From Shinella zoogloeoides (GTDB lineage Bacteria; Pseudomonadota; Alphaproteobacteria; Rhizobiales; Rhizobiaceae), in assembly GCF_022682305.1 (NCBI RefSeq), contig NZ_CP093528.1, positions 3,237,501 through 3,301,500 on the forward strand: a stretch of 64,000 bases of DNA, read 5' to 3'. Of the stretch, positions 55,255 through 63,517 are shown piece by piece. The notes beneath the pieces were generated by a model that was not told the origin of the DNA, made no database searches, and saw only the letters and a list, made by a program, of their open reading frames with translations. How positions within the stretch are numbered: position 1 is the stretch's first letter; each line of letters begins with the position of its first letter. Position numbers and translations under genes: made by a program.

Positions 55255-57507
55255 ATGCGTGCGGTGCAAAAAATATCTGATGACTGGGTATTCCACGATC
55301 ATTTCGTTCCTGAATTGATCGCGGAACTGTGGGATGGTGAGGCAGTTTCATTGCCACACAATGCAGTGAAACTTCCCTTCAACTATTTTGACGAGAAGTG
55401 CTATCAGCACGCATTCATCTATCAGAAGAAGCTGCCATGGCAGACGGCGTTCGAAGGTAAGGAAGTTGTCCTGCGTTTCGATGCCGCTATGGCCGACGCC
55501 GTCGTCTGCCTGAACGGCAAACAAGTGGCCGCACATAAAGATGGCTATACGCCGTTCGAGGCCAGGCTGACTGACCTGCTGGTGAACGGCGATAATCTGA
55601 TTACGGTCAAGATCGACGGCAGCGAGAACCCGGAAATTCCGCCGTTCGGCGGGATGATCGACTATCTGACCTATGCTGGCATTTACCGCGATGTGTGGCT
55701 TGAAATCCGGTCCTCAGTCTCGATTGCCAAGATGAAGGTCGAGACAGGCAATGTGCTTGAAGCGGCCAAGTCGGCATCGGTTCGCTGCTGGTTTGACAAT
55801 CCTCAAGACCTCCCACTTGAAGGCGTTGTCGTTGCGACGCTTAAAGATGGAGAGGGTAGCGCTATAGTTGCCGTATCGGCTCCGCTCGACGGCGCATCGG
55901 CGCTGTTGCGGTTTGATAACCTGACCGGTCTTGCTCTGTGGGATATCGACAATCCGGTTCTCTATGAGATTTCCGTCGAACTTACGACAACCTCCGGCAC
56001 CGATCAGATTTCGAGCAAGTTTGGTTTCAGGACTGCCGAATTTACCCCGGACGGCTTTCTTCTGAACGGCAAGCCTCTGAAGCTGATGGGACTCAATCGC
56101 CATCAGTCATTTCCCTATGTTGGTTACGCCATGGGCCGGTCAGCACAGGAACAGGATGCCGAACTGGTGAAGCGGGTGCTGAAGTGCAATGTCGTGCGCA
56201 CCTCGCACTACCCACAATCCACTTACTTCCTCGACCATTGCGACCGCATTGGTCTGCTCGTGTTCGAAGAGATCCCGGGCTGGCAGCACATTGGCGGCCC
56301 CGCCTGGAAGGCGGAGTCGGTCGAGAATGTCCGCCGTATGATAGAGCGCGACTGGAACCATCCCTCGATCATTATCTGGGGCGTTCGCATCAATGAATCG
56401 CAGGACGATCATGACTTCTATACCGAGACCAATCGCCTTGCTCGCGAACTTGACCCGACCCGCCAGACGGGCGGTGTTCGCTATATCGATGAAAGCGAGT
56501 TGCTTGAAGACGTTTATACGATGAACGACTTCAGTCAGGGCTCCGAAGAACTGCCCGGCAACAACCGCCCACACGTCGCGCTGCGCAACCAGCGCGAGGT
56601 AACCGGACTATCAAAGGTGGTTCCCTATCTGGTGACCGAATTCAACGGCCACATGTATCCAACGAAACGAACTGACCAGGAGCAGCGTCAGGCCGAGCAT
56701 GTTTCACGCCATTTGCGTGTGCTTGATGCGATGCATGGCGACCCGAACGTTTCAGGTTGCATCGGCTGGTGCATGTTCGACTACAACACCCACCAGGAAT
56801 TCGGCTCAGGCGATCGCATCTGTTATCATGGCGTTATGGACATGTTCCGCGAGCCGAAGTTCGCGGCCTATGCCTACATAAGCCAATGTGACCCCTCCGA
56901 TGAAGTCGTCTTGAAGCCTGTGACCTATTGGGCGCGAGGAGAGCGCAATATTGGCGGCGTGCTGCCGTTGATCATTTTGACCAATTGCGACGAGATCGAG
57001 TTTCGCTACGGCAACCAGTTGTCCAAGCGGGCAGGGCCTGATCGCCAGAACTATCCGCATTTGCCGCACCCGCCGATTGTCTTTGACGAGCGCCACTTCC
57101 GGCCTGAAGAGATGGGCCTTTGGGGTTCGAGTTGGCAGGACGGAACATTGGTTGGCTACATAAACGGCGAGGCAGTCAAGGCAGTTCAGATGTCTTCAGC
57201 TCCTGTGCCGACGACGCTGCAGGTCGAGGCAGATCAGACCAGTCTGAACGCAATGGAAAGAGATACTGTGCGCGTTATCGCGCGCGTTCTCGATCAGACC
57301 GGCAATGTCCTGCCGTATCTCGAAGGGTCGATGGAGGTCGATGTTGCGGGTCCCGCAATACTTCTTGGACCGAATATCGTTCCCATTCGTGGTGGCATCG
57401 TCGGGTTCTGGCTACAGGCGAATGGCGAGCCGGGAGACATCGATATTGGTGTTTACTGGCCGGGTTTGGGCGGGGAACGCATCCGTGTTGTGTCCGTCGG
57501 ACTGTAG
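55255..57507 (+). CDS. Glycoside hydrolase family 2 enzyme (beta-galactosidase/glucuronidase-like)
   Basis: A 750-aa cytoplasmic glycosidase without signal peptide. Domain order: sugar-binding jelly roll (about 1-155, with AGIYRDVWLEI), Ig-like domain (about 156-262), TIM barrel (about 263-560), then C-terminal Ig-like domains. The acid/base is Glu381 (WGVRINES) and the nucleophile Glu462 (LVTEFNGH). The motif NRHQSF replaces the LacZ NRHEHH. It should hydrolyse a beta-glycoside imported by the upstream transporter; the exact sugar is unclear. A 179-bp A+T-rich gap separates it from the ATPase. Confidence 0.9.
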   Translation: MRAVQKISDDWVFHDHFVPELIAELWDGEAVSLPHNAVKLPFNYFDEKCYQHAFIYQKKLPWQTAFEGKEVVLRFDAAMADAVVCLNGKQVAAHKDGYTPFEARLTDLLVNGDNLITVKIDGSENPEIPPFGGMIDYLTYAGIYRDVWLEIRSSVSIAKMKVETGNVLEAAKSASVRCWFDNPQDLPLEGVVVATLKDGEGSAIVAVSAPLDGASALLRFDNLTGLALWDIDNPVLYEISVELTTTSGTDQISSKFGFRTAEFTPDGFLLNGKPLKLMGLNRHQSFPYVGYAMGRSAQEQDAELVKRVLKCNVVRTSHYPQSTYFLDHCDRIGLLVFEEIPGWQHIGGPAWKAESVENVRRMIERDWNHPSIIIWGVRINESQDDHDFYTETNRLARELDPTRQTGGVRYIDESELLEDVYTMNDFSQGSEELPGNNRPHVALRNQREVTGLSKVVPYLVTEFNGHMYPTKRTDQEQRQAEHVSRHLRVLDAMHGDPNVSGCIGWCMFDYNTHQEFGSGDRICYHGVMDMFREPKFAAYAYISQCDPSDEVVLKPVTYWARGERNIGGVLPLIILTNCDEIEFRYGNQLSKRAGPDRQNYPHLPHPPIVFDERHFRPEEMGLWGSSWQDGTLVGYINGEAVKAVQMSSAPVPTTLQVEADQTSLNAMERDTVRVIARVLDQTGNVLPYLEGSMEVDVAGPAILLGPNIVPIRGGIVGFWLQANGEPGDIDIGVYWPGLGGERIRVVSVGL

Positions 57508-57598
57508 CTTGGCAAACACCCCGGCGCTTTCCTGTCCGGGTGACGTTGCCCCTTGAATGCCCTCGGTTTGAACTGGACTCCGTCGAAAGGAGACGGAG

Positions 57599-57862
57599 AT
57601 GAAGAGAAGCCGGTTCACGGAAGATCAGATCATCGGCGTGCTGAAGGAGCACCAGGCGGGAATCCCGACTGCAGAGCTGTGCCGCAAGCACGGGATCTCG
57701 GAGGCAAGCTTCTACAATTGGCGTAACCGCTATGGCGGCATGGAAGTGTCGGACGCCCGGCGGCTGAAGAGCCTCGAGGACGAGAACCGCAGGCTGAAGA
57801 AGCTGCTAGCGGAATCGATGTTGGACGTCGCGACGCTGAAAGAAGCGCTGGGAAGGTTCTGA
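57599..57862 (+). CDS. IS3-family transposase OrfA
   Basis: An 87-aa protein with an N-terminal helix-turn-helix (FTEDQIIGVLKEHQAGIPTA, then CRKHGISEASFYNWRNRYGG) and a leucine-zipper-like C-terminus (SLEDENRRLKKLLAESMLDV). These are standard OrfA features for end binding and dimerisation. ATG at 57599 after AAGGAGACGG. Confidence 0.9.
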   Translation: MKRSRFTEDQIIGVLKEHQAGIPTAELCRKHGISEASFYNWRNRYGGMEVSDARRLKSLEDENRRLKKLLAESMLDVATLKEALGRF

Positions 57863-57885
57863 CGCCCAGGACAAGGAAGCGCTTC

Positions 57886-58708
57886 GTGGCTTGGGCGATC
57901 GAAGAGAAGTGCTATTCGCAGCGGCGTGCCTGCGGTCTGATCGGGCTCGACCCGAAGACCTACCGCTATGCGTCGCGGCGACCGGACGATGCCGCCGTGC
58001 GGACGCGTCTGAAGGAGCTGGCGCTTGAGCGGCGGCGGTTCGGCTATCGGCGGCTGCACATCCTACTGCGGCGGGAAGGCATCGAGCTGAACCACAAGAA
58101 GCTGTTCCGGCTCTACCGGGAAGAGGCTGACGACGGTGAAGAAGCGCGGTGGTCGCAAGCGGGCGCTGGGCACGCGGGCGCCGATGACGCTGCCGCAGGG
58201 ACCGAACCAGCGGTGGAGCCTGGACTTCGTCTGCGACATGCTCGCCGATGGCAGACGCTTCCGCATCCTGGTGGTGGTCGACGACTTCACCCGCGAGTGC
58301 CTGGCGCTCGTGGTCGACACGTCACTGTCGGGCATGCGGGTGGCGCGGGAACTGGACTCCATCGTCGAGACGCGCGGTCGGCCGCTGATGATCGTCTCCG
58401 ACAACGGTACCGAACTGACGTCGCGAGCGATCTTGCAGTGGCAGGAGGACCATCGCGTCGAGTGGCACTACATCGCGCCCGGCAAGCCCACCCAGAACGG
58501 CTTCGTCGAGAGCCTGAACGGCCGCTTCCGCGACGAATGTCTCAACGAGCACCTGTTCCGCGGCATGGCTGCTGCACGCCGTATCATCGAACAATGGAGG
58601 ATCGACTATAACGAACACCGGCCGCACACGAGCCTGCGTGGCCTCACGCCAAACGAGTTTGCAACCCGGTCCAGATCGAACCACAAGGAGAACAGAGTCC
58701 AGTTATGA
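57886..58708 (+). pseudogene. IS3-family transposase OrfB, frameshifted
   Basis: The first part (AWAIEEKCYSQRRACGLIG to LFRLYREE) is in one frame. Near 58125-58130 it shifts by +1, and the rve integrase core continues from [15 protein letters not shown] residues in [18 protein letters not shown] and [14 protein letters not shown]. The C-terminal [18 protein letters not shown] is intact. Loss of two bases or gain of one explains the break. As read, this copy cannot make OrfB or an OrfAB fusion and would need help to move. Confidence 0.83.
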
Positions 58709-58809
58709 ACGAGGGCTGATCGGGGGCAACGTCACGGGGCTTTGTGTTGTTTGCCGATTTCGGTGTAAGCTGTTGTTACACTTCGATTTCTAGCGAATTA
58801 TGACAGAAG

Positions 58810-58879
58810 TGGTTGCGGGGGCAGGATCTAATCTTTACTTGCTGCCCGAGCAAGTAAAGATGGTTGCGGGGACGGGCAG
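58810..58879. repeat. Perfect 12-bp hairpin framed by two tRNA-like direct repeats
   Basis: TCTTTACTTGCT (58832-58843) and AGCAAGTAAAGA (58849-58860) form a perfect 12-bp stem with loop GCCCG. On either side stand TGGTTGCGGGGGCAGGAT (58810-58827) and TGGTTGCGGGGACGGGCAG (58861-58879). The first equals the inverted last 18 bases of a rhizobial initiator tRNA-Met including CCA, as I recall it. The rest of the 292-bp gap 58735-59026 shows no gene. Possible attachment-site or IS-end scar. Confidence 0.55.
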
Positions 58880-59026
58880 CCATCATAACTTGCTATTCGA
58901 AACAGCTGCATAACCTACTCGTGGGTGACCTATTGCGCGCTGTATCCGTCAATTTTTCGAACGGAAGCGACAACCTTCGCGGAGCAAATCGATGCGTCCA
59001 GTTTCATTACCCTGCCTGCGCCAGAG

Positions 59027-59995
59027 TTAAGTCCGAGCGAGCATAAGGTAGGCGAAGTAAGCTATGTAGCAACCGACAAATGCTGCCCCTTCGGCCCGCG
59101 ACAGAGTTCTGCCCGTGAGGAAGGCTGGAACGCAAAGCACAGTTGCCGCAGCCATAACAGGAATGTCGACGGCGATGAGCGTTCTTTCCACGGTGATCGC
59201 TTCGCTCGGAACCAGCATCGTCAGCCCAAGAATGACTGCAATATTATAGACACTGCTGCCCAAAAGATTGCCTACCGCGATCTCGCGCTCATTGCGTACG
59301 GTCGAGACGATTGTCGTGATCAGTTCAGGGCTCGATGTGCCGATTGCAACTATGGTCAGTCCGATAAGAGCTTCGGAGACCTCCAACCTGCGAGCAAGAT
59401 CGGAGGATCCCCATACGAGCCAATCCGCGCCTATTGTGATGACCGCAATACCACCAATCATGACGGCGACGTTCAACCATCCGCTCCGCGGAGCGTCGCG
59501 CATCGGGCGTGGCAGGACTGGCAACTCTTTGTCGGGTGGCGAACTTCTTAAGCGCGCGCTTCGAACGACCAGGACGATATAGCCGATACCACCAAGCAGG
59601 AACACAAGGCCCTCGGCTCTCGACAGATAACCATCAGCTGCAAACACCCAGAACGCCAGTGCGGCGGCTATCATTGCAGGGAGTTCAAGCCCAACGGAGA
59701 CCGGTTCCAAAACAACGGGCCGAGCGATAGCACATAGTCCAAGGATGAACAGCAGACCGAAGGTGTTGGTGCCGGCGATGTTCCCGACGACCAACCCTCC
59801 TTCTCCCGTCAACGCGGCATTGATGCCCACCGCCAGCTCAGGTGTGCTTGTCCCGATCGCAACAAATGTGAGCCCGATGACGAGCGGGGATATGCTCAGC
59901 CGGCGCGCGAGCGTCGACCCGCTGCGCACCAGTATATCCGCTCCGCCGACCAAAGCGAGGAGGCCAAGCGCGCACCAGAGAATTGCGGCCGTCAA
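59027..59995 (-). CDS. Calcium/sodium antiporter (CaCA family, YrbG-like)
   Basis: A 322-aa membrane protein with ten helices in two halves, each holding an alpha-repeat: FVAIGTSTPELAVGINAAL near residue 45 and VAIGTSSPELITTIVSTV near residue 210. The acidic residue in GTSxPEL binds Ca2+ or Na+. A hydrophilic loop around residues 145-165 separates the halves. It would export Ca2+ using the Na+ gradient, fitting the neighbouring Na+-pumping NQR genes. Confidence 0.93.
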   Translation of the reverse strand: MTAAILWCALGLLALVGGADILVRSGSTLARRLSISPLVIGLTFVAIGTSTPELAVGINAALTGEGGLVVGNIAGTNTFGLLFILGLCAIARPVVLEPVSVGLELPAMIAAALAFWVFAADGYLSRAEGLVFLLGGIGYIVLVVRSARLRSSPPDKELPVLPRPMRDAPRSGWLNVAVMIGGIAVITIGADWLVWGSSDLARRLEVSEALIGLTIVAIGTSSPELITTIVSTVRNEREIAVGNLLGSSVYNIAVILGLTMLVPSEAITVERTLIAVDIPVMAAATVLCVPAFLTGRTLSRAEGAAFVGCYIAYFAYLMLART

Positions 59996-60065
59996 GGCTT
60001 GTGTCTCTGCAGAAGCACCGGATATGCGGCAAGGCCTGCATGCCGCTCTATGACCACGCTCCGGA

Positions 60066-60728
60066 TCAGCCGATTTCGCCTAAGGGCTGGATATATGTCA
60101 CCGAAAGATGATCCGGGAACTTCAGCGCTGTTTTAATAGCTTCGCGGTCCACCGTACCGAGGAGGCATGTGCCGAGCCCTTCGGCAGCGCAGAACAGATA
60201 GACGTTCTGGGCCATGATGGCTGAGTTGACGCGTGCGGCGATAACCAGTTCTTCGGGCGCAGACTTGGCCAGGTCACCGGCGGCAGCGGCAAGTTTCTCG
60301 GCATCAGAGACATAGATCAGCACCACGGGCGCCCTGCGTACGAAAGCCGTGGGGCTGACATCCGCGCGAATATCTGTATCGGCCACTTTGTTGAGAGCGT
60401 TTGCCACGGGGTCGTAGAGACTGACGCCATCTTCCAGCGCGACGTAGATATCGACGTTCTTCGCACCGTGCCAGGCGGGCGCTGTGCGTCCATCACCGTC
60501 CGCGCGGTTGACACCATTGGCCGCCCACAGTGCTTCGAGCACCTTTTCGCGCGCAACGTCACCACGCCCGAAGCGCTTGGTAGAGCGGCGCTGTTTCAGG
60601 GCTTCCTGCACGGAGACGGTTGCAGCGCCGCCGGAGGCCACCTGCGCATTGGCTGTCCCGACGATACCTGCGGACGCTGCCGCACTGGTTCCTGCGAGAA
60701 ACAATCTTCTGGAGAGCTGTCGTGTCAT
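60066..60728 (-). CDS. Tat-exported nitroreductase-like protein
   Basis: A 220-aa protein. The ATG at 60728 gives a twin-arginine signal (SRRLFLAGTSAAASAGIVG, cleavage near NAQ at residue 29). The mature part is a nitroreductase/SagB-type flavin fold (LKQRRSTKRFGRGDV, NGVNRADGDGRTAPA, RVNSAIMAQNVYLFCAAEGLG-like end). These FMN enzymes reduce quinones or nitro compounds; export by Tat suggests the flavin is bound before transport. A longer frame upstream overlaps the CBS gene and is not used. Confidence 0.87.
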   Translation of the reverse strand: MTRQLSRRLFLAGTSAAASAGIVGTANAQVASGGAATVSVQEALKQRRSTKRFGRGDVAREKVLEALWAANGVNRADGDGRTAPAWHGAKNVDIYVALEDGVSLYDPVANALNKVADTDIRADVSPTAFVRRAPVVLIYVSDAEKLAAAAGDLAKSAPEELVIAARVNSAIMAQNVYLFCAAEGLGTCLLGTVDREAIKTALKFPDHLSVTYIQPLGEIG

Positions 60729-60759
60729 GATATCGGTCCTTTTCTTTTCCGGGGCTTTG

Positions 60760-61155
60760 TTATGTCCACTGCCGTGAAAGGGCGTTGAGGACGTCGGTAC
60801 GGCTGATCTGGCCGACAAGTCGGCCATGGCGGGTGACGGGGAACCGCCGGTACGAGCTTGCGACAAAGCGCTCACACGCTTCGACGATGTCGATACCCGC
60901 ATCGAGCGTCTCGAGTTCGGTGCTCATATAGTCGGCGACACTGCCACCCCATTGTTTGTAGTAGGAGGCGTTGAGTGCGGCCTTCAGGCAATCGCGTTTG
61001 GACAGAACGCCGACGAGATCGCCGGCGCCGTCGATGACGCATGCACCCGACACGCCGTTTTGCATGAGCACGGACACGGCCCGTACTATCTCCATGTCCG
61101 GCGTTAGCGTGATCAGGTCCGTGCGCATATGATCGGCGACCGTGTCGAGTTTCAT
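60760..61155 (-). CDS. CBS-domain pair protein
   Basis: A 131-aa protein consisting of two CBS modules (DLITLTPDMEIVRAVSVLMQ, then LETLDAGIDIVEACERFVA), each ending in the GxLVGxxSxxD pattern (DLVGVLSKRD, RLVGQISRTD). Such modules bind adenosine nucleotides and regulate partners. The ATG at 61155 overlaps the NqrM stop (ATGA), so it is part of the nqr transcript. It has the same organisation as Hrp1-like hypoxic CBS proteins. Confidence 0.9.
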   Translation of the reverse strand: MKLDTVADHMRTDLITLTPDMEIVRAVSVLMQNGVSGACVIDGAGDLVGVLSKRDCLKAALNASYYKQWGGSVADYMSTELETLDAGIDIVEACERFVASSYRRFPVTRHGRLVGQISRTDVLNALSRQWT

Positions 61156-61313
61156 GTCCCGCTTCCTTCGGATCGTTCGCAAGCATGGCATTTGCCGCCG
61201 CAGGCCGCGCCGCCGCACGATCCCTTGAGCGGTGCGCGGCCGGCAAAAAGGCCGGCGGCCAGCGCGAGCATGGCAAGCCCGGTCAGAAGAACAGCGGCGA
61301 AAATGGTCTGCAT
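61152..61313 (-). CDS. nqrM: NqrM, Na+-NQR maturation protein
   Basis: A 53-aa protein with one membrane helix (TIFAAVLLTGLAMLALAAGL), the conserved GRAPLKGSCGG motif and further cysteines (AACGGKCHAC). NqrM is thought to deliver iron for the membrane Fe centre between NqrD and NqrE. It lies 4 nt downstream of apbE and overlaps the CBS gene. The small size is normal. Confidence 0.87.
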   Translation of the reverse strand: MQTIFAAVLLTGLAMLALAAGLFAGRAPLKGSCGGAACGGKCHACERSEGSGT

Positions 61314-61317
61314 GGCT

Positions 61318-62292
61318 TTATGCCCTCCCCTGGTCGATGAACAACCTGTTGGCTCTGGCCTTAAGACCTCCCGCCTCGCGAAGCAGATAAAGCGCGGGCA
61401 GACGGTTGGCGGAGGCGAATGCAAGGCCGCCTTCAGGACCCATTACCAGAAGGGCGGTCGCAAACGCGTCGGCCTCCAGCGCTGTCGGGGCCAGAACGGA
61501 AACCGAGGCGACGCTGTTGCGAACCGGCTCTCCGGTTGCGGGATCGATCGTATGACTGTAGCGGCGGCCCGCGATCTCATAGGCATTGATCGCATCGCCC
61601 GAGGTCGCCATCGCCACGCCTGTCAGGGGAAGCGTCGTGTGGACACCGGTGCGAAGCGGGTCCGCAATGCCGACGCGCCATGGACGGCCGTCAGGGCGCG
61701 CACCGAAACCATAGACTTCGCCACCCACCTCGATCAGGAAACTCGGCAGCCCTTGATCTCTCAGGTGTCCTGCAAGCCGGTCGACGGCGTAGCCCTTGGC
61801 TATGCCGCACAGATCGAGCGAAAGTTCCGGCTCTGCTTTGGAGAGGCCTTCGGCACTGACGGCAAAAGCGGTGTAGCGACCGGACCGCCCGGCAGCGATC
61901 GGCCCGAAACCGTAACGATGGACAGCGGGCCCGACGGCCGGATCGAACGCGCCGCCGGTCAATCGCGCAATCTCGAGTGCCTTGCTAGCAACCGTCCGAA
62001 GCGGCTCGGAGGCTGCGAACGGTGTGATTTCCGAACGGCTGTTGAAGCGCGAAAGCTCCGAACCCGCACGAAACGGGCTCATCGAATGATCGATCCCGGC
62101 CAGTAAGTGCCGGAGATCCGCGCCAATCTTGCGGGCATCGGCATCGGCCGGAACGGTGACCTGCCATCGTGTGCCGAAAGCGCGCCCGGAGATGCGCGTG
62201 AGATCATCGGCACCGGCTCGGGCCAAAGACGGCAAGGACATCAGTCCGGCCAGGGCTCCCAGTCCAAATACGATCTCGCGCCTTGTCGTCAT
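61318..62292 (-). CDS. apbE: FAD:protein FMN transferase ApbE
   Basis: A 324-aa periplasmic enzyme attaching FMN to Thr residues of NqrB and NqrC. It has a twin-arginine-like or Sec leader (TTRREIVFGLGALAGL, SLARAGA). Typical motifs are FGTRWQVTV, MSPFRAGSELSRFN, LDLCGIAKGYAVDRLA, and SHTIDPATGEPVRNSVASVSV near the FAD site. The ATG at 62292 lies 4 nt after the nqrF stop. Confidence 0.92.
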   Translation of the reverse strand: MTTRREIVFGLGALAGLMSLPSLARAGADDLTRISGRAFGTRWQVTVPADADARKIGADLRHLLAGIDHSMSPFRAGSELSRFNSRSEITPFAASEPLRTVASKALEIARLTGGAFDPAVGPAVHRYGFGPIAAGRSGRYTAFAVSAEGLSKAEPELSLDLCGIAKGYAVDRLAGHLRDQGLPSFLIEVGGEVYGFGARPDGRPWRVGIADPLRTGVHTTLPLTGVAMATSGDAINAYEIAGRRYSHTIDPATGEPVRNSVASVSVLAPTALEADAFATALLVMGPEGGLAFASANRLPALYLLREAGGLKARANRLFIDQGRA

Positions 62293-62296
62293 GCTC

Positions 62297-63517
62297 CTAG
62301 ATCCCGAAATCGTCATTGAAGATGCTCTCGCTCTCCACACCGCATTCATCGAGCATCGCGTAGATGGCCTCGATCATGAGCGGAGGGCCGCACAGATAAT
62401 ATTCGCAGTCCTCCGGCGCCGGGTGATCCTTCAGATAGGCGCGGAAGACGACATCATGGACAAAGCCTAACTCACCGTCCCAGGGGTCGTTTCTGGCTGG
62501 TTCGGAGAGGGCTGGCACCCAGCGGAAGTTCTCATGACGCCGGGCAAGCTCGTCGAATTCGTCGGCGTAGAACAGTTCGCCACGGCTTCGCGCGCCGTAC
62601 CAGAAGCTGATCTTGCGGCGGCTTCCCTGACGCTCGAGCATGTCCGTTATGATGGCGCGCAAGGGCGCCATGCCGACGCCGCCGCCGATAAACACCATCT
62701 CGCGCCCGGTATCCTGCGCCCCGAAGTGACCATACGGGCCCGCCACTTCGATCGGGTCGCCCTCGCGCAGACCGAACAGCCATGACGAGACGATGCCGGG
62801 AGGTGCATGCGGTTTGGCTGGCGGTGGCGTGGCCAGACGGATGTTGAGCACGATCATGCCGACATCCTTGGGTCGGCTGGCAACCGAATAGGCGCGAGAG
62901 ACGGGCTGAGGGCTTTGCGACGAGAGCTTGTCAATTCCGAGTTTTTTCCATTCGGCGGCATGCTGCGGTTCAAGCGCGATGCCGGAGAAGTCGAGACGAT
63001 AGGCCGGTGCGGTGACCTGCACGAAATTGCCCGCACGAAAGTCGAATTCCGCGCCCTCCGGCAAGGCGAGCACGATTTCCTTGATCAAAGGCGTGACACT
63101 GCGCGACGATGCCACGCGGCAGTTCATCGTGGTGATGCCGAGCACCTCGTCCGGGACGGTGACGGCGAGGTCGTTTCGCACCACGATCTGGCAGGCGAGC
63201 CGCATTCCAGCCCGAACGTCGGCAGGAGAAAGCCGGGCGCGTTCCGTCGGCAACGGCTCTCCCGTACCCGTGACGCCGCTGACGCGGCACAGGCCGCACG
63301 TTCCCGCGCCGGCGCAGCCCGAGGGCACGGCGATGCCGTTGGAATTCAAAATATCGAGAAGCTTGAAATTCGCCAGAGCGCCAATCTCACGCCCGCCGTT
63401 AACGGTGACCGCCACGGGTCGCGACGGCAGCAGATACTCCCGAACCTTATGGACAACGGCTGCCAGCGCGACGAGCAGCAAGGAAATGAAGCCGATGCCG
63501 AGCAGGATCTCCGTCAT
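62297..63517 (-). CDS. nqrF: Na+-translocating NADH:quinone reductase subunit F
   Basis: A 406-aa electron-input subunit: N-terminal membrane helix (about residues 4-24), 2Fe-2S ferredoxin domain with Cys68, Cys74, Cys77 and Cys109, then a flavin/NADH reductase domain ([13 protein letters not shown] motif, [17 protein letters not shown] motif, CEYYLCGPP). NADH is oxidised in the cytoplasm. The start overlaps the nqrE stop by 4 nt. Confidence 0.95.
   Translation of the reverse strand: MTEILLGIGFISLLLVALAAVVHKVREYLLPSRPVAVTVNGGREIGALANFKLLDILNSNGIAVPSGCAGAGTCGLCRVSGVTGTGEPLPTERARLSPADVRAGMRLACQIVVRNDLAVTVPDEVLGITTMNCRVASSRSVTPLIKEIVLALPEGAEFDFRAGNFVQVTAPAYRLDFSGIALEPQHAAEWKKLGIDKLSSQSPQPVSRAYSVASRPKDVGMIVLNIRLATPPPAKPHAPPGIVSSWLFGLREGDPIEVAGPYGHFGAQDTGREMVFIGGGVGMAPLRAIITDMLERQGSRRKISFWYGARSRGELFYADEFDELARRHENFRWVPALSEPARNDPWDGELGFVHDVVFRAYLKDHPAPEDCEYYLCGPPLMIEAIYAMLDECGVESESIFNDDFGI

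Larger units (their letters stand above)
57541..58734 (+). mobile_element. IS3-family insertion sequence with 4-bp target duplication
   Basis: A 1,194-bp element bounded by imperfect inverted repeats of about 40 bp: TGACGTTGCCCC, CCCTCG and AACTGGACTC at the left all recur inverted at the right (58695-58734). Ends are TG and CA. It is flanked by CGGG on both sides (57537-57540 and 58735-58738), a target duplication as made by IS407-type IS3 elements. It encodes orfA and a frameshifted orfB. It landed 33 bp downstream of the GH2 gene. Confidence 0.9.

Noticed and set aside
58810..58827. A tRNA-fMet gene
   Set aside because: Only 18 bases match the 3' end; acceptor, D and anticodon arms are absent.
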